A stretch of 24,090 nt of DNA from Didymodactylos carnosus (GCA_905250885.1 CAJNOQ010002488.1:1-24090), one strand, 5' to 3'. Numbered from the stretch's first letter, positions 1-9,296 are shown. A program made the numbers and translations. The notes: generated from the letters alone by a model not told the origin.

Positions 1-127
1 CCACATCTTAATGCGTGCTGTAATTGTGAACGTCTTCGCATATATTAAAAAATGGAACGCACGTAAGTAATGAATTTTTTTACTACATCTGAAGGCATGC
101 TAACTTTTTTATGGGTTCGAAATAATG

Positions 128-292
128 CGGCGTAATGACAAAGGCCTTAGCATTCATTAAGAAAGCGGAACGCGTGCGAAAAGCGAATATTTTTGATGCC
201 TTTACATGTAATCCGTTATTTAATGAATGTTAATCGATGCAATATAATGACGAAGTGCTTTGCATGCATTAAGAAAGCGGAACGCGTGCGAT
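128..292 (+). repeat. Direct repeat, two copies about 112 bp apart
   Basis: A segment at 128-180 is repeated at 239-292. The core CATTAAGAAAGCGGAACGCG is identical in both copies, followed by TGCGA, at 155-179 and 267-291. The preceding 25 bases are similar but diverged. The offset of about 112 bp suggests a decayed tandem duplication of a longer unit. Confidence 0.7.
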
Positions 293-350
293 TAATTATT
301 TTACATTAATTAAAACTTTTCGCATGCGTTATCCGTTCCCCAGTTGATGA

Positions 351-411
351 CACTATGATTCTAGTGAGACTACTGGCTCACTATGATTCTAATGAGACTA
401 CTGACTCACTT
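351..411 (+). repeat. 28-bp tandem duplication
   Basis: Two adjacent 28-bp units (351-378 and 379-406) begin CACTATGATTCTA and differ at only two positions. A partial third unit follows (CACTTGAATC). There is no coding association. Confidence 0.8.
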
Positions 412-861
412 GAATCATGGTCTATAGCTAATAGACCTGCATGCATCAGACTGCATTAAAAAGAAATTATCAAGTTCCAAAGCATGAGAATCGAAAGAAG
501 AGATTTTTAACTGCATTCGTTGTCCTTAAACGTGTAAGACTGCTGCAAAAAGCTTGTGCGCAGTTTTTCATATCAAGCATATTCCAGGGCCTTCTAATGC
601 ATTATAAACGAAAAATATATTTTTAATGGATTCGAACGCGTTATAAAGGTGAAAATGGCTTTTAATGCAATCTAAGGAGTTTCAAGATACAAACATTGTA
701 ACGAAGTACCGTTTTTTTCAACTTGCATTTTTAAGTCTTGAACTGCTTCGAACGCATTATGCATAATGTTCGTTATAATGCGTTAGAATTCGTTCGAAGC
801 CCAAACTTCGCATAGGTGTCTCATAAAATTTCCCAAGTTGTGCGAATGCATTAATCAATTA

Positions 862-1073
862 TTACCTCTGCAATTGAACAGTGGTCGCGCTCATTTTTTT
901 AATGAACTTTGGACGAAACAAGATGAAGATCTGCGGTTCCCACTGTCTTGTATCCAAGACCTGACAGTATCTTTCTATGTATAAATCAATTCTATCAATG
1001 AGGTCTGCCACGGTGTATCTGATCGACGTTCCAAAGATGAGTTTGCCGCTTTCTAACCTTTCATACACGTCTA
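862..1073 (-). CDS. Unrecognised exon-like fragment, minus-strand copy
   Basis: The minus strand is open for about 70 codons and contains a peptide running from GKLIFGTSIRYTVADLIDR through YIERYCQV and RQWEPQIF to ILFRPKFIKK. I do not recognise the family. Its coding nature is suggested because the inverted copy at 1812-1973 keeps the same frame open despite nucleotide differences. An acceptor-like TTTTCAAACAG precedes the reading frame (exon from about 1073), so it could be an internal exon rather than a complete protein. Compared with the other copy, an extra A in the A-run after FIKK removes the in-frame TGA, so this copy reads on for about nine more residues. It may be a gene fragment duplicated in inverted orientation, or part of an unknown element. 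Confidence 0.3.
871..1047 (+). repeat. Left arm of 177-bp inverted repeat (partner 1818-1993)
   Basis: The reverse complement of this segment matches 1818-1993 along its whole length with a small number of substitutions and one A-run indel. The outer edge is CAATTGAACAGTG, matching CACTGTTCAATTG at the other end. The inner edge is TGAGTTTGCC against GGCAAACTCA. The two arms flank a 770-bp loop. No target-site duplication was found outside the arms, so whether this is a transposon or an inverted duplication is open. Confidence 0.88.
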
Positions 1074-1540
1074 CTGTTTGAAAATACGCCTAACATAGAG
1101 AGTCATCTAATCTACATATCTGGCAAAACCCGACAGCTCCTCCTGCAATCATTCGGGCAGGAGCGAACTTTTCCTGAAACACCTTAGAACCAGGCATGGG
1201 CGAATCCGGACTGGAAGATTTTTTGGCGGACTCGGACTTGAGTTTTTGTAGTTCGAGTCCGATCTATTCAACTTTTAACACAAATGAACAGAGAAAAATG
1301 AAACGTGAAATAACACCACCTTCCATTTCAAACTTTGTTCGGATGACGGACATACAAAGTAACCTTATTTTCGAAAAATCAAATATCTATCCAGGGCTTA
1401 GTAAATCAAAAAAGAGAAATAATGAAACATAGGTTATCGACCACGCTGAATTTTGTGGTAATGTTTGTCATTCGAAAAAACTAGTGAAAACCTATACTAG
1501 ACGAGATAAACTATTTTCGTTATTTCACCGAAAACTACAA

Positions 1541-1595
1541 AATTCGTAACTCACTCAAAATCCTTCCAGACTCCTTCAAGATATCAACATACACT
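1541..1595 (+). repeat. Left arm of 55-bp inverted repeat (partner 1753-1807)
   Basis: This segment, centred on CAAGATATCAACATA, is the reverse complement of 1753-1807 with about six mismatches. The loop is 157 bp. The right arm ends ten bases before the right arm of the larger inverted repeat (1818), so the two structures abut on that side only. Confidence 0.85.
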
Positions 1596-1752
1596 TCATT
1601 TTATCTGTACTACATGATTAACTTCCATCATACTTTGAAAAATGAGCAGAAAGTACTTTAGATTTTGAAAGATTTTCTAGAAAGTTTTGGGAATAAGGGA
1701 ATGTTTTGTGCTAACACCTGCTACAAAAAATACGATTAAGCACATAAAAAGG

Positions 1753-1807
1753 AGTATATGTTGATATCTTGAAAGAGTCTGGAAGAATTTTGAGTGAGTT
1801 ATGAATC
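1753..1807 (-). repeat. Right arm of 55-bp inverted repeat
   Basis: This is the partner of 1541-1595. Key matching blocks are TTGATATCTTG, AGTCTGGAAG and TTTTGAGTGAGTTA. An RNA transcribed through 1541-1807 could fold into a long hairpin. Confidence 0.85.
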
Positions 1808-1811
1808 TTAG

Positions 1812-1973
1812 CAAACTGGCAAACTCACCTTTGGAACATCGATCGGGTACACCGTGGCAGACTTCATTGATAGAATTGATTTATACATAGAAAGATATTG
1901 TCAGGTCTTGGCTACAAGACAGTGGAAACCACAGGTCTTCATCTTGTTCCGTCCAAAGTTCATTAAAAAATGA
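1812..1973 (+). CDS. Unrecognised exon-like fragment, plus-strand copy
   Basis: This is the inverted partner of the fragment at 862-1073. The frame runs from just after a TAG at 1809 to a TGA at 1971-1973 and encodes the same peptide, with a few replacements (R to G, L to F, D to A, E to K, I to V). The end is FRPKFIKK then stop. No start codon lies close upstream, so it is a fragment or exon. Function is unknown. Confidence 0.3.
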   Translation, partial: QTGKLTFGTSIGYTVADFIDRIDLYIERYCQVLATRQWKPQVFILFRPKFIKK

Positions 1974-1993
1974 GCGCGATCACTGTTCAATTG
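1818..1993 (-). repeat. Right arm of 177-bp inverted repeat
   Basis: This is the partner of 871-1047, of the same length within one base. It ends GTTCAATTG at 1993, after which similarity to the left flank stops. Confidence 0.88.
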
Positions 1994-2540
1994 GACACTG
2001 AACGAATGCAACCTATTAAAATTTAAATTTGAAACCGAAACATTTTCAATGCCCAACGTCTTTGTTGGCAAATTTCAGTTAGAAAACATTTTGTACATTG
2101 AACCGTAGCAAACAGAAAAAAAATTAGCAATATACAAAGATCCAACGTTTTCATACGAACTTCTTTTCCGTTTTCCAACTCTTGTAGAGAATACATAAAT
2201 CATTCAAACAAAATAAATTAATTTTAAAGTTCTATTTGGACTACACGAATTGGAAAGCTGAGTGTGCATGTACCGACCTGTTATACCTAAAGGTCCCTCT
2301 CATTTAGTTTTGCCGATCAAAATGGAACAAAGGATCATCTCCTATGATTTCATTTGTCTAACGCAAAACTAATAATAGTAGGCAACAGAAATTGAGAGAT
2401 AGACTAGCACTGGAGTAAAACGCATTATTTCTCCGTTTTTAAACCTTTTTCAAAGCTTTAGCTACAATTTAAATCGTTTTTTCTTCTCTGTGGGATGGGA
2501 TATACAGTAGCGTTATTTGGTTGAGGATGACAATTATACA
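1994..2540. other. No feature recognised
   Basis: This is AT-rich sequence without a long open frame, repeat or RNA gene that I can support. Confidence 0.5.
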
Positions 2541-3110
2541 GAGTGGCCTGGAATGGCGCTTGTAAAGCGCTGCAGGCCTTCGAACCGCCTATTGCGTGCG
2601 AAGGACTTCGCGATATGATAGCTAAGGGGTTCACATTTATTGAAGAACAAAATAGGCGCAATAATGCATTTAGGCACTTACAAAAAACTGGAATGAATGA
2701 ACATGCCTTGATTTTTAACGCATTCCCATGCATTAAATGACGATGGCGGCAAACAGTTGTTTACATGCCTTCGTATCGTTAACTTGCCCAAACGCGTTCA
2801 AAATTATTATTCTGCTAACGCCTTCTACTTGATGTATGAATTCAAGTCAGTTGAGAAATGGGAAGGCGTTCGAACGCCTTATTTTATAACGCCTGAGAAG
2901 CCTTAGAGCCCGAAAAGCTTTCTGAAGACGCTACAATGCATTAAAATTTTACATACATTATAGACGTTTATAAAAATAACGCGTTCGAACGTCTTCAGTT
3001 CAGACGGATAACTACAGAGAACGCATTAAAAATCTCAAGTCGTGTAAAGCCTTAACATGTGTCAAAAGAAGGTTTTTAACGCCTTAAAGGCGGAAAAAAA
3101 ATTTTAATGG
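2541..3110. repeat. Second block of dispersed GCATT / CGTTCGAACGCC motifs
   Basis: Motifs of the same type as in 1-860 recur: GCGTTCGAACGTCTT, GGCGTTCGAACGCCTTA, GCATTAAA, CGCATTAAAAA and TAACGCCTTA, at intervals of a few tens of bases. The short open frames here on both strands overlap one another and look incidental. Confidence 0.4.
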
Positions 3111-4350
3111 CTGCGAGGGTCCAGAATTTCTTCCTGGGTGAGTTCCTCTAATGTAAGACAAACAGAGTTCTTGTACAGTATACTCAAATTCTCGTACGAG
3201 AAGAAATGGTGAAAGAAATCACATCTTTCAGTCGTGCAACATCGGAATTTCTGCACCTTTATAAGAATATTTGTAAAAGTATGCATGTTAGATGGCAAGC
3301 TCTAGAGTAATCCACTTCGAGAACGTTAAAAGACGCTCGTTCGATGCTCGACTTATATTTCGATTAGAAGGTATATTATGATACTATTTTCACTCTTGTT
3401 TTTGCAAGACGTTCAGGCGTTGTCGCTTTTCGGCCGGTTTCAAACGAGATTAGTAAAAGCTTCCTAGAATAATTTCTATTCGTGATGAAGTTTCAACTTA
3501 TCTGCGTGCTCTACTATTCCCTGAAAAAAACTGTTTTCGGTATCGTTTATTCAGCAGACGTGTTACATGTGCGGAGGAAGGGAAAAAATATTTGACTATC
3601 TTGAGAGTCTTACTTCATTTTTTTTAAAACGAATTTAAGTGAAATCACTTAATTAGAATACTCAGCTTAGCGATAGTTGCTAATGAGAGAGAATTGTGTC
3701 GTAGTGCGTTGTTAGCGAATATAAAATCTTCTACTCCATAGCATTTTTGACTTAGGAATATGAATTAATGAAAAGTGCGGATGATACCAAGTGCCACAAG
3801 ATTCTATTATGAGGTGCAATTGTATTGGTTTTTGAATCTGATGAAAAAGAATGTCATCTTGGTTATTTAACTGGGAACTGAAGGCCGATGAAATATTCCA
3901 TATCGAATATTTCTAGAGCAGCGTAAGTTCAGATTTTTACATATTTAAAATCAGCACAAGGAATTTACATTGTACGGCGCAAAGATTTCGTCGGAGTCCA
4001 GAATTTTTTTGGGTCGAGATGGCTCCATTTAGGGTTGCATGGTATCCAACACTATAGCTCATTCCGTGGTTCACCTATGAAGTTCAAAATGTCTCCATTC
4101 TGGTTTGATATCGTTTTTCTGTCTTCTTGAGCTTTTGTCGTCTGTACGTATAGATAGATAGATATACAAAAGAGTAAGAAAATAGTGAATTTTATATTTT
4201 AATCAAACTGTTCAGCACTCATTATGAAATTACTCTTTATTCTGACAGTGTTACAGCTTAAAATAAAATTAACTAGGCACGTGGTTACGTCTATCTGCAA
4301 TGAACAAGTTGTAATTCGCGCTGAGCTATTTTTTAGAAAACGGTTCAGTT
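3111..4350. other. Mostly unassigned; GATA microsatellite at 4150-4164
   Basis: No gene can be supported. A minus-strand open frame at 3104-3298 (64 codons, ending LTQEEILDPRSH) has protein-like composition, but I could not tie it to a family or to splice sites. A very short (TAGA)n run occurs at 4150-4164. The remainder is AT-rich intergenic sequence. Confidence 0.4.
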
Positions 4351-4779
4351 CAGGGGTGTAATTGATATCAAAAATGCGATGCCGATACCGGCTTGTCTTG
4401 ATCATATTTTGCCTAAACACAAATACTTTTTCCTTGTTTTCTTTACTGTAAACTTTATTTTATGTTATCAAAGGGATCCATTAATCTTTTCACTTTGATT
4501 ATGTACAGTTGATTTTTCACACGGTTTTTTTTACGAAAACAGCCATCCAAATCAATCTTTTGAATTAAGAAGTTTATATAAGCCGACAAAGCTCAAGTAA
4601 TTGGAATGAAATTTTAGTGGAAGAAATATGTTACAGATGAACTGAATTTACACGATGTTTTTCGAAAAAAATCGTATCATACCGCAAAATACAGCAATAC
4701 TGGCCGACTGATTATACTTCATACTAATGCCGGTATATCGGTCGGCATTATATTCTTACCGGTACCCGTTACACCTCTG
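4351..4779. mobile_element. 429-bp non-autonomous hAT-like element
   Basis: The left end reads CAGGGGTGTAATTG and the right end, reverse-complemented, CAGAGGTGTAACGG: an 11-bp terminal inverted repeat with one mismatch. The flanks are GTTCAGTT (4343-4350) and ATTCAGTT (4780-4787), an 8-bp target duplication with one mismatch. CA...TG ends and 8-bp duplications are typical of the hAT superfamily. The subterminal DNA is rich in CCGGTA/TACCGG and CGGCATT motifs, as expected of transposase binding regions. There is no transposase frame, so it would depend on an element elsewhere. Confidence 0.8.
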
Positions 4780-6123
4780 ATTCAGTTTACTTTTTGAGAT
4801 AAAAGGAGCTACACTTTTTATGCCAATTGAAAATCGAACTGAATTAAGGACAAATTAAAATAATATTATTATTAAGTTTTTCTGTTTCTATCAAAAACTA
4901 TCCAATTAAAATGGGATGGTTAAATGGTATTCGTGTGTAGTACCACGGCTTTCTGGCTGTCACTTCGGGCCATGGTACCGAAGTGTTCTAAATTAACTGT
5001 TCGTTGACAGACTTGAAAGACATATCGTCATTAAACAAACAGAATGAGTAAGAAAATAGATATACAGATTATACGCTTTTCTGACTGAAATCATATAAAC
5101 GAATTATGTATCAAACGTTGATTAAACGTGTACACAACCTTGGTGTATTCTTGTTTCATCGATGCTTTCTTACTCAAAGACTTTCAGAGGCAGAAGGGCT
5201 GGTGCGGTAGTGAGTTTTCGACAAAACGAGACTAGATCTATTCAAGACACCGCGACAGTTTACATCTATGTCAGAGATATATTTGGTGTTTCAATACTCC
5301 ACTATTCAATAATAATGTGCTACCTCTTATACTTTCTATACTCTTGAACAACTATATTCTTGAATGCCAACGAATTCTCAAAAGCTGATTTAAACCAGAT
5401 TATTTCAAGAAAAGTAAGGTGCCGCCAATCCAAAACTTCAACAAAGTTTCTTTTTCAATTGTTTTGTCATGGTTAAAAATAAATGTGAATAATTATGTTT
5501 TATCGAAAAACAAAGGAAATGATACGCTTGACGATTGTTGATACAATCGTGCATTACTTAATAAATAAGACATTTGCGGATTCACACGGGTCGGTCCGCA
5601 GGAAACCTTTCGAGGTCGGACCAGTTTATCGCGGACCAGTGGTTGTATAAAAGCTGCAGAAAGTACGCTGAGCTGTTTGTTGATCCACCAGACGGAGAAA
5701 AAATCGCAATGATTCTCTGAAAGCGTTTTTTGACAAGAATAATTCCAACGGGTACACCACCTGCAGATAATTTTTCCCGCCCAATTGCTCCTAAGCTAGT
5801 AGATAATGCTGCCTAGAGGTGTCTTGCATAAATCGTAGGTCTCTATCTTGTTTCTATTAGAAGTTATTTTGAAAAGAACACGGGTCACCGTTAATTTAAT
5901 ACATTAAGAAATTGCACCTCTATTATCTCAGCCGGTAGACCTTTGGTAGTTTGGACATTTTTACCTGATACTCAGAAAATTATGGGGAATAGTCTGGTCG
6001 ACTCAGATTTTTGATAAAGTTACTTACATTTTTTCCCACAAATTGTACAACTAAAATACGATTCACGCATATAAGCAGTTAAATCTGTTACTAAACGACG
6101 AAGCGCAGAAAGAAACTTCAATA
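4780..6123. other. Unassigned intergenic sequence
   Basis: No supported gene. A TATA-like TATAAAAG at 5646-5653 follows a GC-richer patch with GGTCGGTCCGC and GCGGACCAG in opposite orientation (5588-5640). This could be promoter-like, but I cannot link it to a reading frame. Confidence 0.35.
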
Positions 6124-6276
6124 ATGGCCAGGACGGCAAACACATCAGTTATTCAGTTCACTCTCTTGGTTTTTCTATATTTTCTCTCGCAAGGCAAACA
6201 ATCTAAACACCGTCTGAAAGGTAAGCTTATACAAAAATAAATCACATTTTACATTACTACAGAATCAATCGATTGA
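6124..6276 (+). CDS. Possible first exon encoding a signal peptide (partial or decayed gene)
   Basis: The frame from ATG at 6124 starts MARTANTS, continues with a hydrophobic core (FTLLVFLYFL) and then a polar SQGKQSKHRLK stretch. This layout is that of a cleavable secretory signal. The 97-nt exon ends exactly at a consensus donor (AAAG|GTAAGC, 6221), and a CTACAG acceptor lies at 6262, giving a 42-nt intron. Splicing there gives only four more residues before TGA at 6274-6276. Either the rest of the gene has decayed or been lost, or the true acceptor is farther away. I found no convincing downstream exon in the next 800 bases. Function is unknown. Confidence 0.38.
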
Positions 6277-6657
6277 GTCTTTTATTCTTTAATCCAATCT
6301 TTGGAAAATAGCTTTCTGAATAGGGAAACGCTCTTAAGAGTAGACCAGAATTCCACTTTAGGCTCTCGATGCTTCGAAGGTTCTGTTATTGTTGTGTATT
6401 TGCCATCTTTTTTTAGCAAACGGAAGCTTTTTCTGTGTGCTTTCATTTTTGATTGTGCTATCTTTCAGTTTAAACTAGAGAATCTCAGTTTGAACTTCAT
6501 CCTCAGTCGATAAAATTCCACTCGGACTGAGCTTTATTACTCAAAGTGTTGACTGTTTTAATGTGGTCGTTCAAAATCGTTTTTTCTTTGTTTCGGTTAA
6601 AAGAAGGTTATCAATAGCGTAATCTACAACCTAACCTATAAAAAATTTCATAACCTA

Positions 6658-6680
6658 AACCTAACCTGTTAGGTTAGGTT
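6658..6680. repeat. Short palindrome AACCTAACCT / AGGTTAGGTT
   Basis: Perfect 10-bp arms are separated by three bases, with looser CCTAACC copies just upstream (6629-6660). It resembles TTAGG-type telomere-like sequence but is far too short to call telomeric. Confidence 0.7.
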
Positions 6681-6735
6681 GGATTTATCCTGCAGGGCTC
6701 TACCAGCAGGTACTATCACACTTCGATCATATTAT

Positions 6736-6954
6736 TAGAGATGTAACCGGTACCGGCAACTAGCCGGCAGAAAACAAATTTATTTGACCGGCTGATCGAG
6801 AAAAAAACGTTTTTTTTGTCTGAAAAATCAGTACTTTGTCGAAAATGAATTTGATGAGCTAAGTAAAACAAAGTTTTGCATATTTCAAATTAAGTTCAAT
6901 TTGGTTTTCTCTTTTTTGTGAACAGTCTTTGAGAGCAGGACTGGTAATCTTTAG
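6736..6954. mobile_element. Lone hAT-like end, element boundaries uncertain
   Basis: TAGAGATGTAACCGGTACCG at 6736 closely resembles the end of the 4351-4779 element (CAGAGGTGTAACGGGTACCG when reverse-complemented) and is followed by CCGGC motifs. A possible opposite end is GGACTGGTAATCTTTA at about 6938-6954, which is only loosely complementary. I see no 8-bp target duplication. It is best read as a decayed or truncated relative. Confidence 0.35.
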
Positions 6955-7820
6955 TATGTGAATATTCCGTTCGTTTTTCTTTTTTTCTATGCTTGTTGCA
7001 CCATTATCCGCGGTAAAATACAAGACCGGTGGCTGCTCTTTGAATAGCTCAGGAGGAATAAAAGATAGAGACTTGCGGTTTTCATCATTCGCTAGTCAAG
7101 ATCTGAGGCTATGTTTTCATAGGCAAAGAGGAGTTTGGGAAATTTTCAAAGATCGATTTTTCAGGAGATTTGTGAAAAACCAATTCGGTTCTTTGAAAGC
7201 TGACATAGATCTAGTCAAACTAACCCTAAAAACTACTCCGGTCTTGATGTAATGAAGAAATATGCAGCACATGCGTAGCGAGTTTCAGGTGAATCAATTT
7301 TAAACTCTGTTTTGTAAGTTTTTCTTCGACACCAGGAATTCAAAGACCATTAAGTTTTATGCGAAACCATGTATCATACATTTATCCGCAAGGCCCTACA
7401 AATGAACTACACAACAGTCTTACTTGACAGTGGGTAGGGGGTGGCAAATCACCCCCTCGTTTGGATACAGTTACTCAAAAAATTTTGACTTACTCAATTT
7501 TTTCAAGAAATTTAAGTTGAAAAACTGCATTTTATGCACCTGAGTAAGTGATTTTCTCTATCGTCTGAGTAATCGAGTTACTCAGAAAAAATTTTAGTCA
7601 AAGAATGCGTTCGTTACTCAATAAAAAACTTTAGTTAATCAGTAGGCTCGTCACCTCCACCAAAACTACTATCGCAAACACTGGACATGTCATCTTGCAC
7701 GTCTACCTCTCATGGTAAACCTAGACTGCTAAACTCAATAACTGCACATTTTTTAAAAATACAAAAAAAGATCAAATATAATATATCTTAAAAACAACTT
7801 ACGTAAACTATTGAAAAATT
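6955..7820. other. Unassigned; TTACTC-rich stretch at 7480-7640
   Basis: An 87-codon open frame (6989-7252, plus) has no recognisable family or signal. Between about 7420 and 7660 the motif TTACTC/GAGTAA recurs together with AAAAAATTTT, and a GGGGGTGGCAAATCACCCCC palindrome lies at 7438. A non-autonomous element is possible, but I found neither matching ends nor a target duplication. On the minus strand, a consensus donor GTAAGT lies about 20 nt past the hydrolase stop codon, so a 3'-UTR intron is conceivable. Confidence 0.35.
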
Positions 7821-9296
7821 TTATCCATCATTATAAGTTTTACGAATCTTTCTGTTTGACGTTGTTGGCGTTATTATTTGTTTCGTACTGCTACGTGGAC
7901 GGCTGGTACGGTGAACTGGTTTGTTTGATTGTGCCATACTTCTTGTTACCACTGTCGATGAACGCTGTTCAACCGGCTTAGGTTTGTCTGTTTTAGTTTT
8001 AGACATTATTGTGGAACGTGCACAAGTAGAAGCAGCAGATGAGCGATTGATTTTCGTCGCAGTTTTTACAATTGTTGCTTTTTTTTGCATAAAACCTGTT
8101 CTAACTGGTTTCGAAGTTTGGATTAGCTGCTGATTATTTACACCGTCACGATCAGATGTTGATGAGTTTTTTGACCACATACACCCCTTGTACTTTAGCC
8201 ATCCAGCAAGCGATTCAATGAAGTCTCGTGCATACAGTTGACCTAGCCACTTTTGCGGTATAGCTTTCGCTCCGTAAAAAGCGCCTGCTAACTGTCCATA
8301 AATAGCTGCGGTAGTATCAGTATCATCTCCTAGATTAATTGCTTGTAACACACCTCTCTCAAATGAGCCTTCATCACTCCAAAATGCCCACAAGGCCGCC
8401 TCCATGGCTGAGATGATATAGCCTTTACCTCTTATACCATCTTCATAGCCACCACGACGCTTATACGAACCTTCAGCCACTCGAACGACGTCTTCGTGCA
8501 ATGGTTCTTTCCCAAACCAGCCCATGTTCCAAGCTTTTTCACAGAGACGCTGATCAAGCAGTTCGCTTTTACTACAGCCGTTCACCGCAAAGTAGATTAG
8601 TAGGGCATAATATCTACATGCATCAACAGCTTTTTTATCTCCATGTGTAAGAAGGGCACTGTTGCCTGCAAATTGTATCATTTCTTTTACAGACCTGCAA
8701 AAGAATAATGCAACAGGTGCTAATCGCATCAGAGCTCCGTTGCCAGCTCCGTCGGATTCACCGCATTCTGTATTAAATTTCTGTTCATCTACTCTGTTCT
8801 TTGGCAAATTATCGATATCGTCTTCGGTCGTTATACTTAATTGCTCTGCTAGCCGTAGTTGTCGCCGATAAAACGTTTCCAAAGACGCTCTTGTTGCAGA
8901 GCCAATATCAAAACACTGACCTGTTGAGGATAGGTATCCGAATTTGTGCCACCACTTATATCGAACCAGTTGATCATATGCATCAAAGTCTCCCCGAACA
9001 ATGAGACTCACTGTTAAGCATAAAGCCATAGACGTATCATCTGTCCATTTTCCTGCTTCCAATCCCCATGTTCCACCACCGACAAGATCACTAACTGGGT
9101 TGTCTTGTAGATAACTGTAGGGTCGAAATTCAACATGTGCACCCAGTGCATCTCCTACAGCTAATCCTAATAAAGAGCCTTTAAACTTATCTACATCTAT
9201 TTGATTATTTTTTTCTTGCGGCGATTTTGGACATTGAATTTCATGTGGTAACACACCATCACAACGTACGAAGATGGACAATAAATCTGTGTCCAT
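7821..9296 (-). CDS. ADP-ribosylglycohydrolase (DraG family) with basic C-terminal tail
   Basis: A single-exon gene of 491 codons. The open frame extends five codons upstream, but only from a TTG; the first ATG is at 9296. Family members remove ADP-ribose from modified proteins or small ADP-ribosylated compounds using a two-Mg2+ centre. The diagnostic residues are present: GDALG (48-52), WTDDTSM (84-90) and, near the end of the domain, GDDTDTTAA (323-331). NGALMR (about 186-191) and GYLSSTGQCFDIG (about 120-132) are also typical. The catalytic domain covers roughly residues 35-372 at normal length, so an active enzyme is expected. Residues 373-491 form a Ser/Thr/Lys/Arg-rich, low-hydrophobicity extension, probably disordered and possibly for nucleic-acid or chromatin contact or localisation (inference). 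No intron is visible. A decayed homologous copy lies at 10985-11241 in the same orientation. The native substrate cannot be told from sequence. Confidence 0.93.
   Translation of the reverse strand: MDTDLLSIFVRCDGVLPHEIQCPKSPQEKNNQIDVDKFKGSLLGLAVGDALGAHVEFRPYSYLQDNPVSDLVGGGTWGLEAGKWTDDTSMALCLTVSLIVRGDFDAYDQLVRYKWWHKFGYLSSTGQCFDIGSATRASLETFYRRQLRLAEQLSITTEDDIDNLPKNRVDEQKFNTECGESDGAGNGALMRLAPVALFFCRSVKEMIQFAGNSALLTHGDKKAVDACRYYALLIYFAVNGCSKSELLDQRLCEKAWNMGWFGKEPLHEDVVRVAEGSYKRRGGYEDGIRGKGYIISAMEAALWAFWSDEGSFERGVLQAINLGDDTDTTAAIYGQLAGAFYGAKAIPQKWLGQLYARDFIESLAGWLKYKGCMWSKNSSTSDRDGVNNQQLIQTSKPVRTGFMQKKATIVKTATKINRSSAASTCARSTIMSKTKTDKPKPVEQRSSTVVTRSMAQSNKPVHRTSRPRSSTKQIITPTTSNRKIRKTYNDG

Larger units (their letters stand above)
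1..860. repeat. Gene-free block with dispersed GCATTAA / TTCGAACGC motifs
   Basis: No convincing gene is visible. Short variants of one theme recur every few tens of bases on either strand: GCATTAA, GCATTCATTAA, GCATGCATTAA, GGAACGCGTGCG, TTCGAACGC and CGCGTTATAA. The copies are too degenerate to define one tandem unit, but their density is far above the rest of the window. The same flavour returns at about 2690-3110 and 16800-17105. The only long open stretch (441-626) has no recognisable protein character. This may be a decayed satellite or a motif cluster of unknown origin. Confidence 0.45.

Noticed and set aside
1196..1432. 78-codon plus-strand frame beginning GESGLEDF
   Set aside because: The start lies in an imperfect GGACTCGGACT-type repeat that looks like a decayed element end; no family resemblance.
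3104..3298. 64-codon minus-strand frame with coding-like composition
   Set aside because: No family, start context or splice signals to support it; a short similarity of its end to about 3990-4030 (TCCAGAATTT) is too brief to call a duplicate.
5646..5653. TATA box TATAAAAG
   Set aside because: No reading frame or transcript start could be associated; such motifs are frequent in AT-rich DNA.
6625..6680. TTAGG-like telomeric repeat
   Set aside because: Only a few imperfect units arranged as a palindrome; not a telomeric array.
7420..7660. Possible additional hAT element (GTGGGTAGGGGGTGG and CACCTCCACC ends)
   Set aside because: The ends align poorly and no 8-bp duplication is present.
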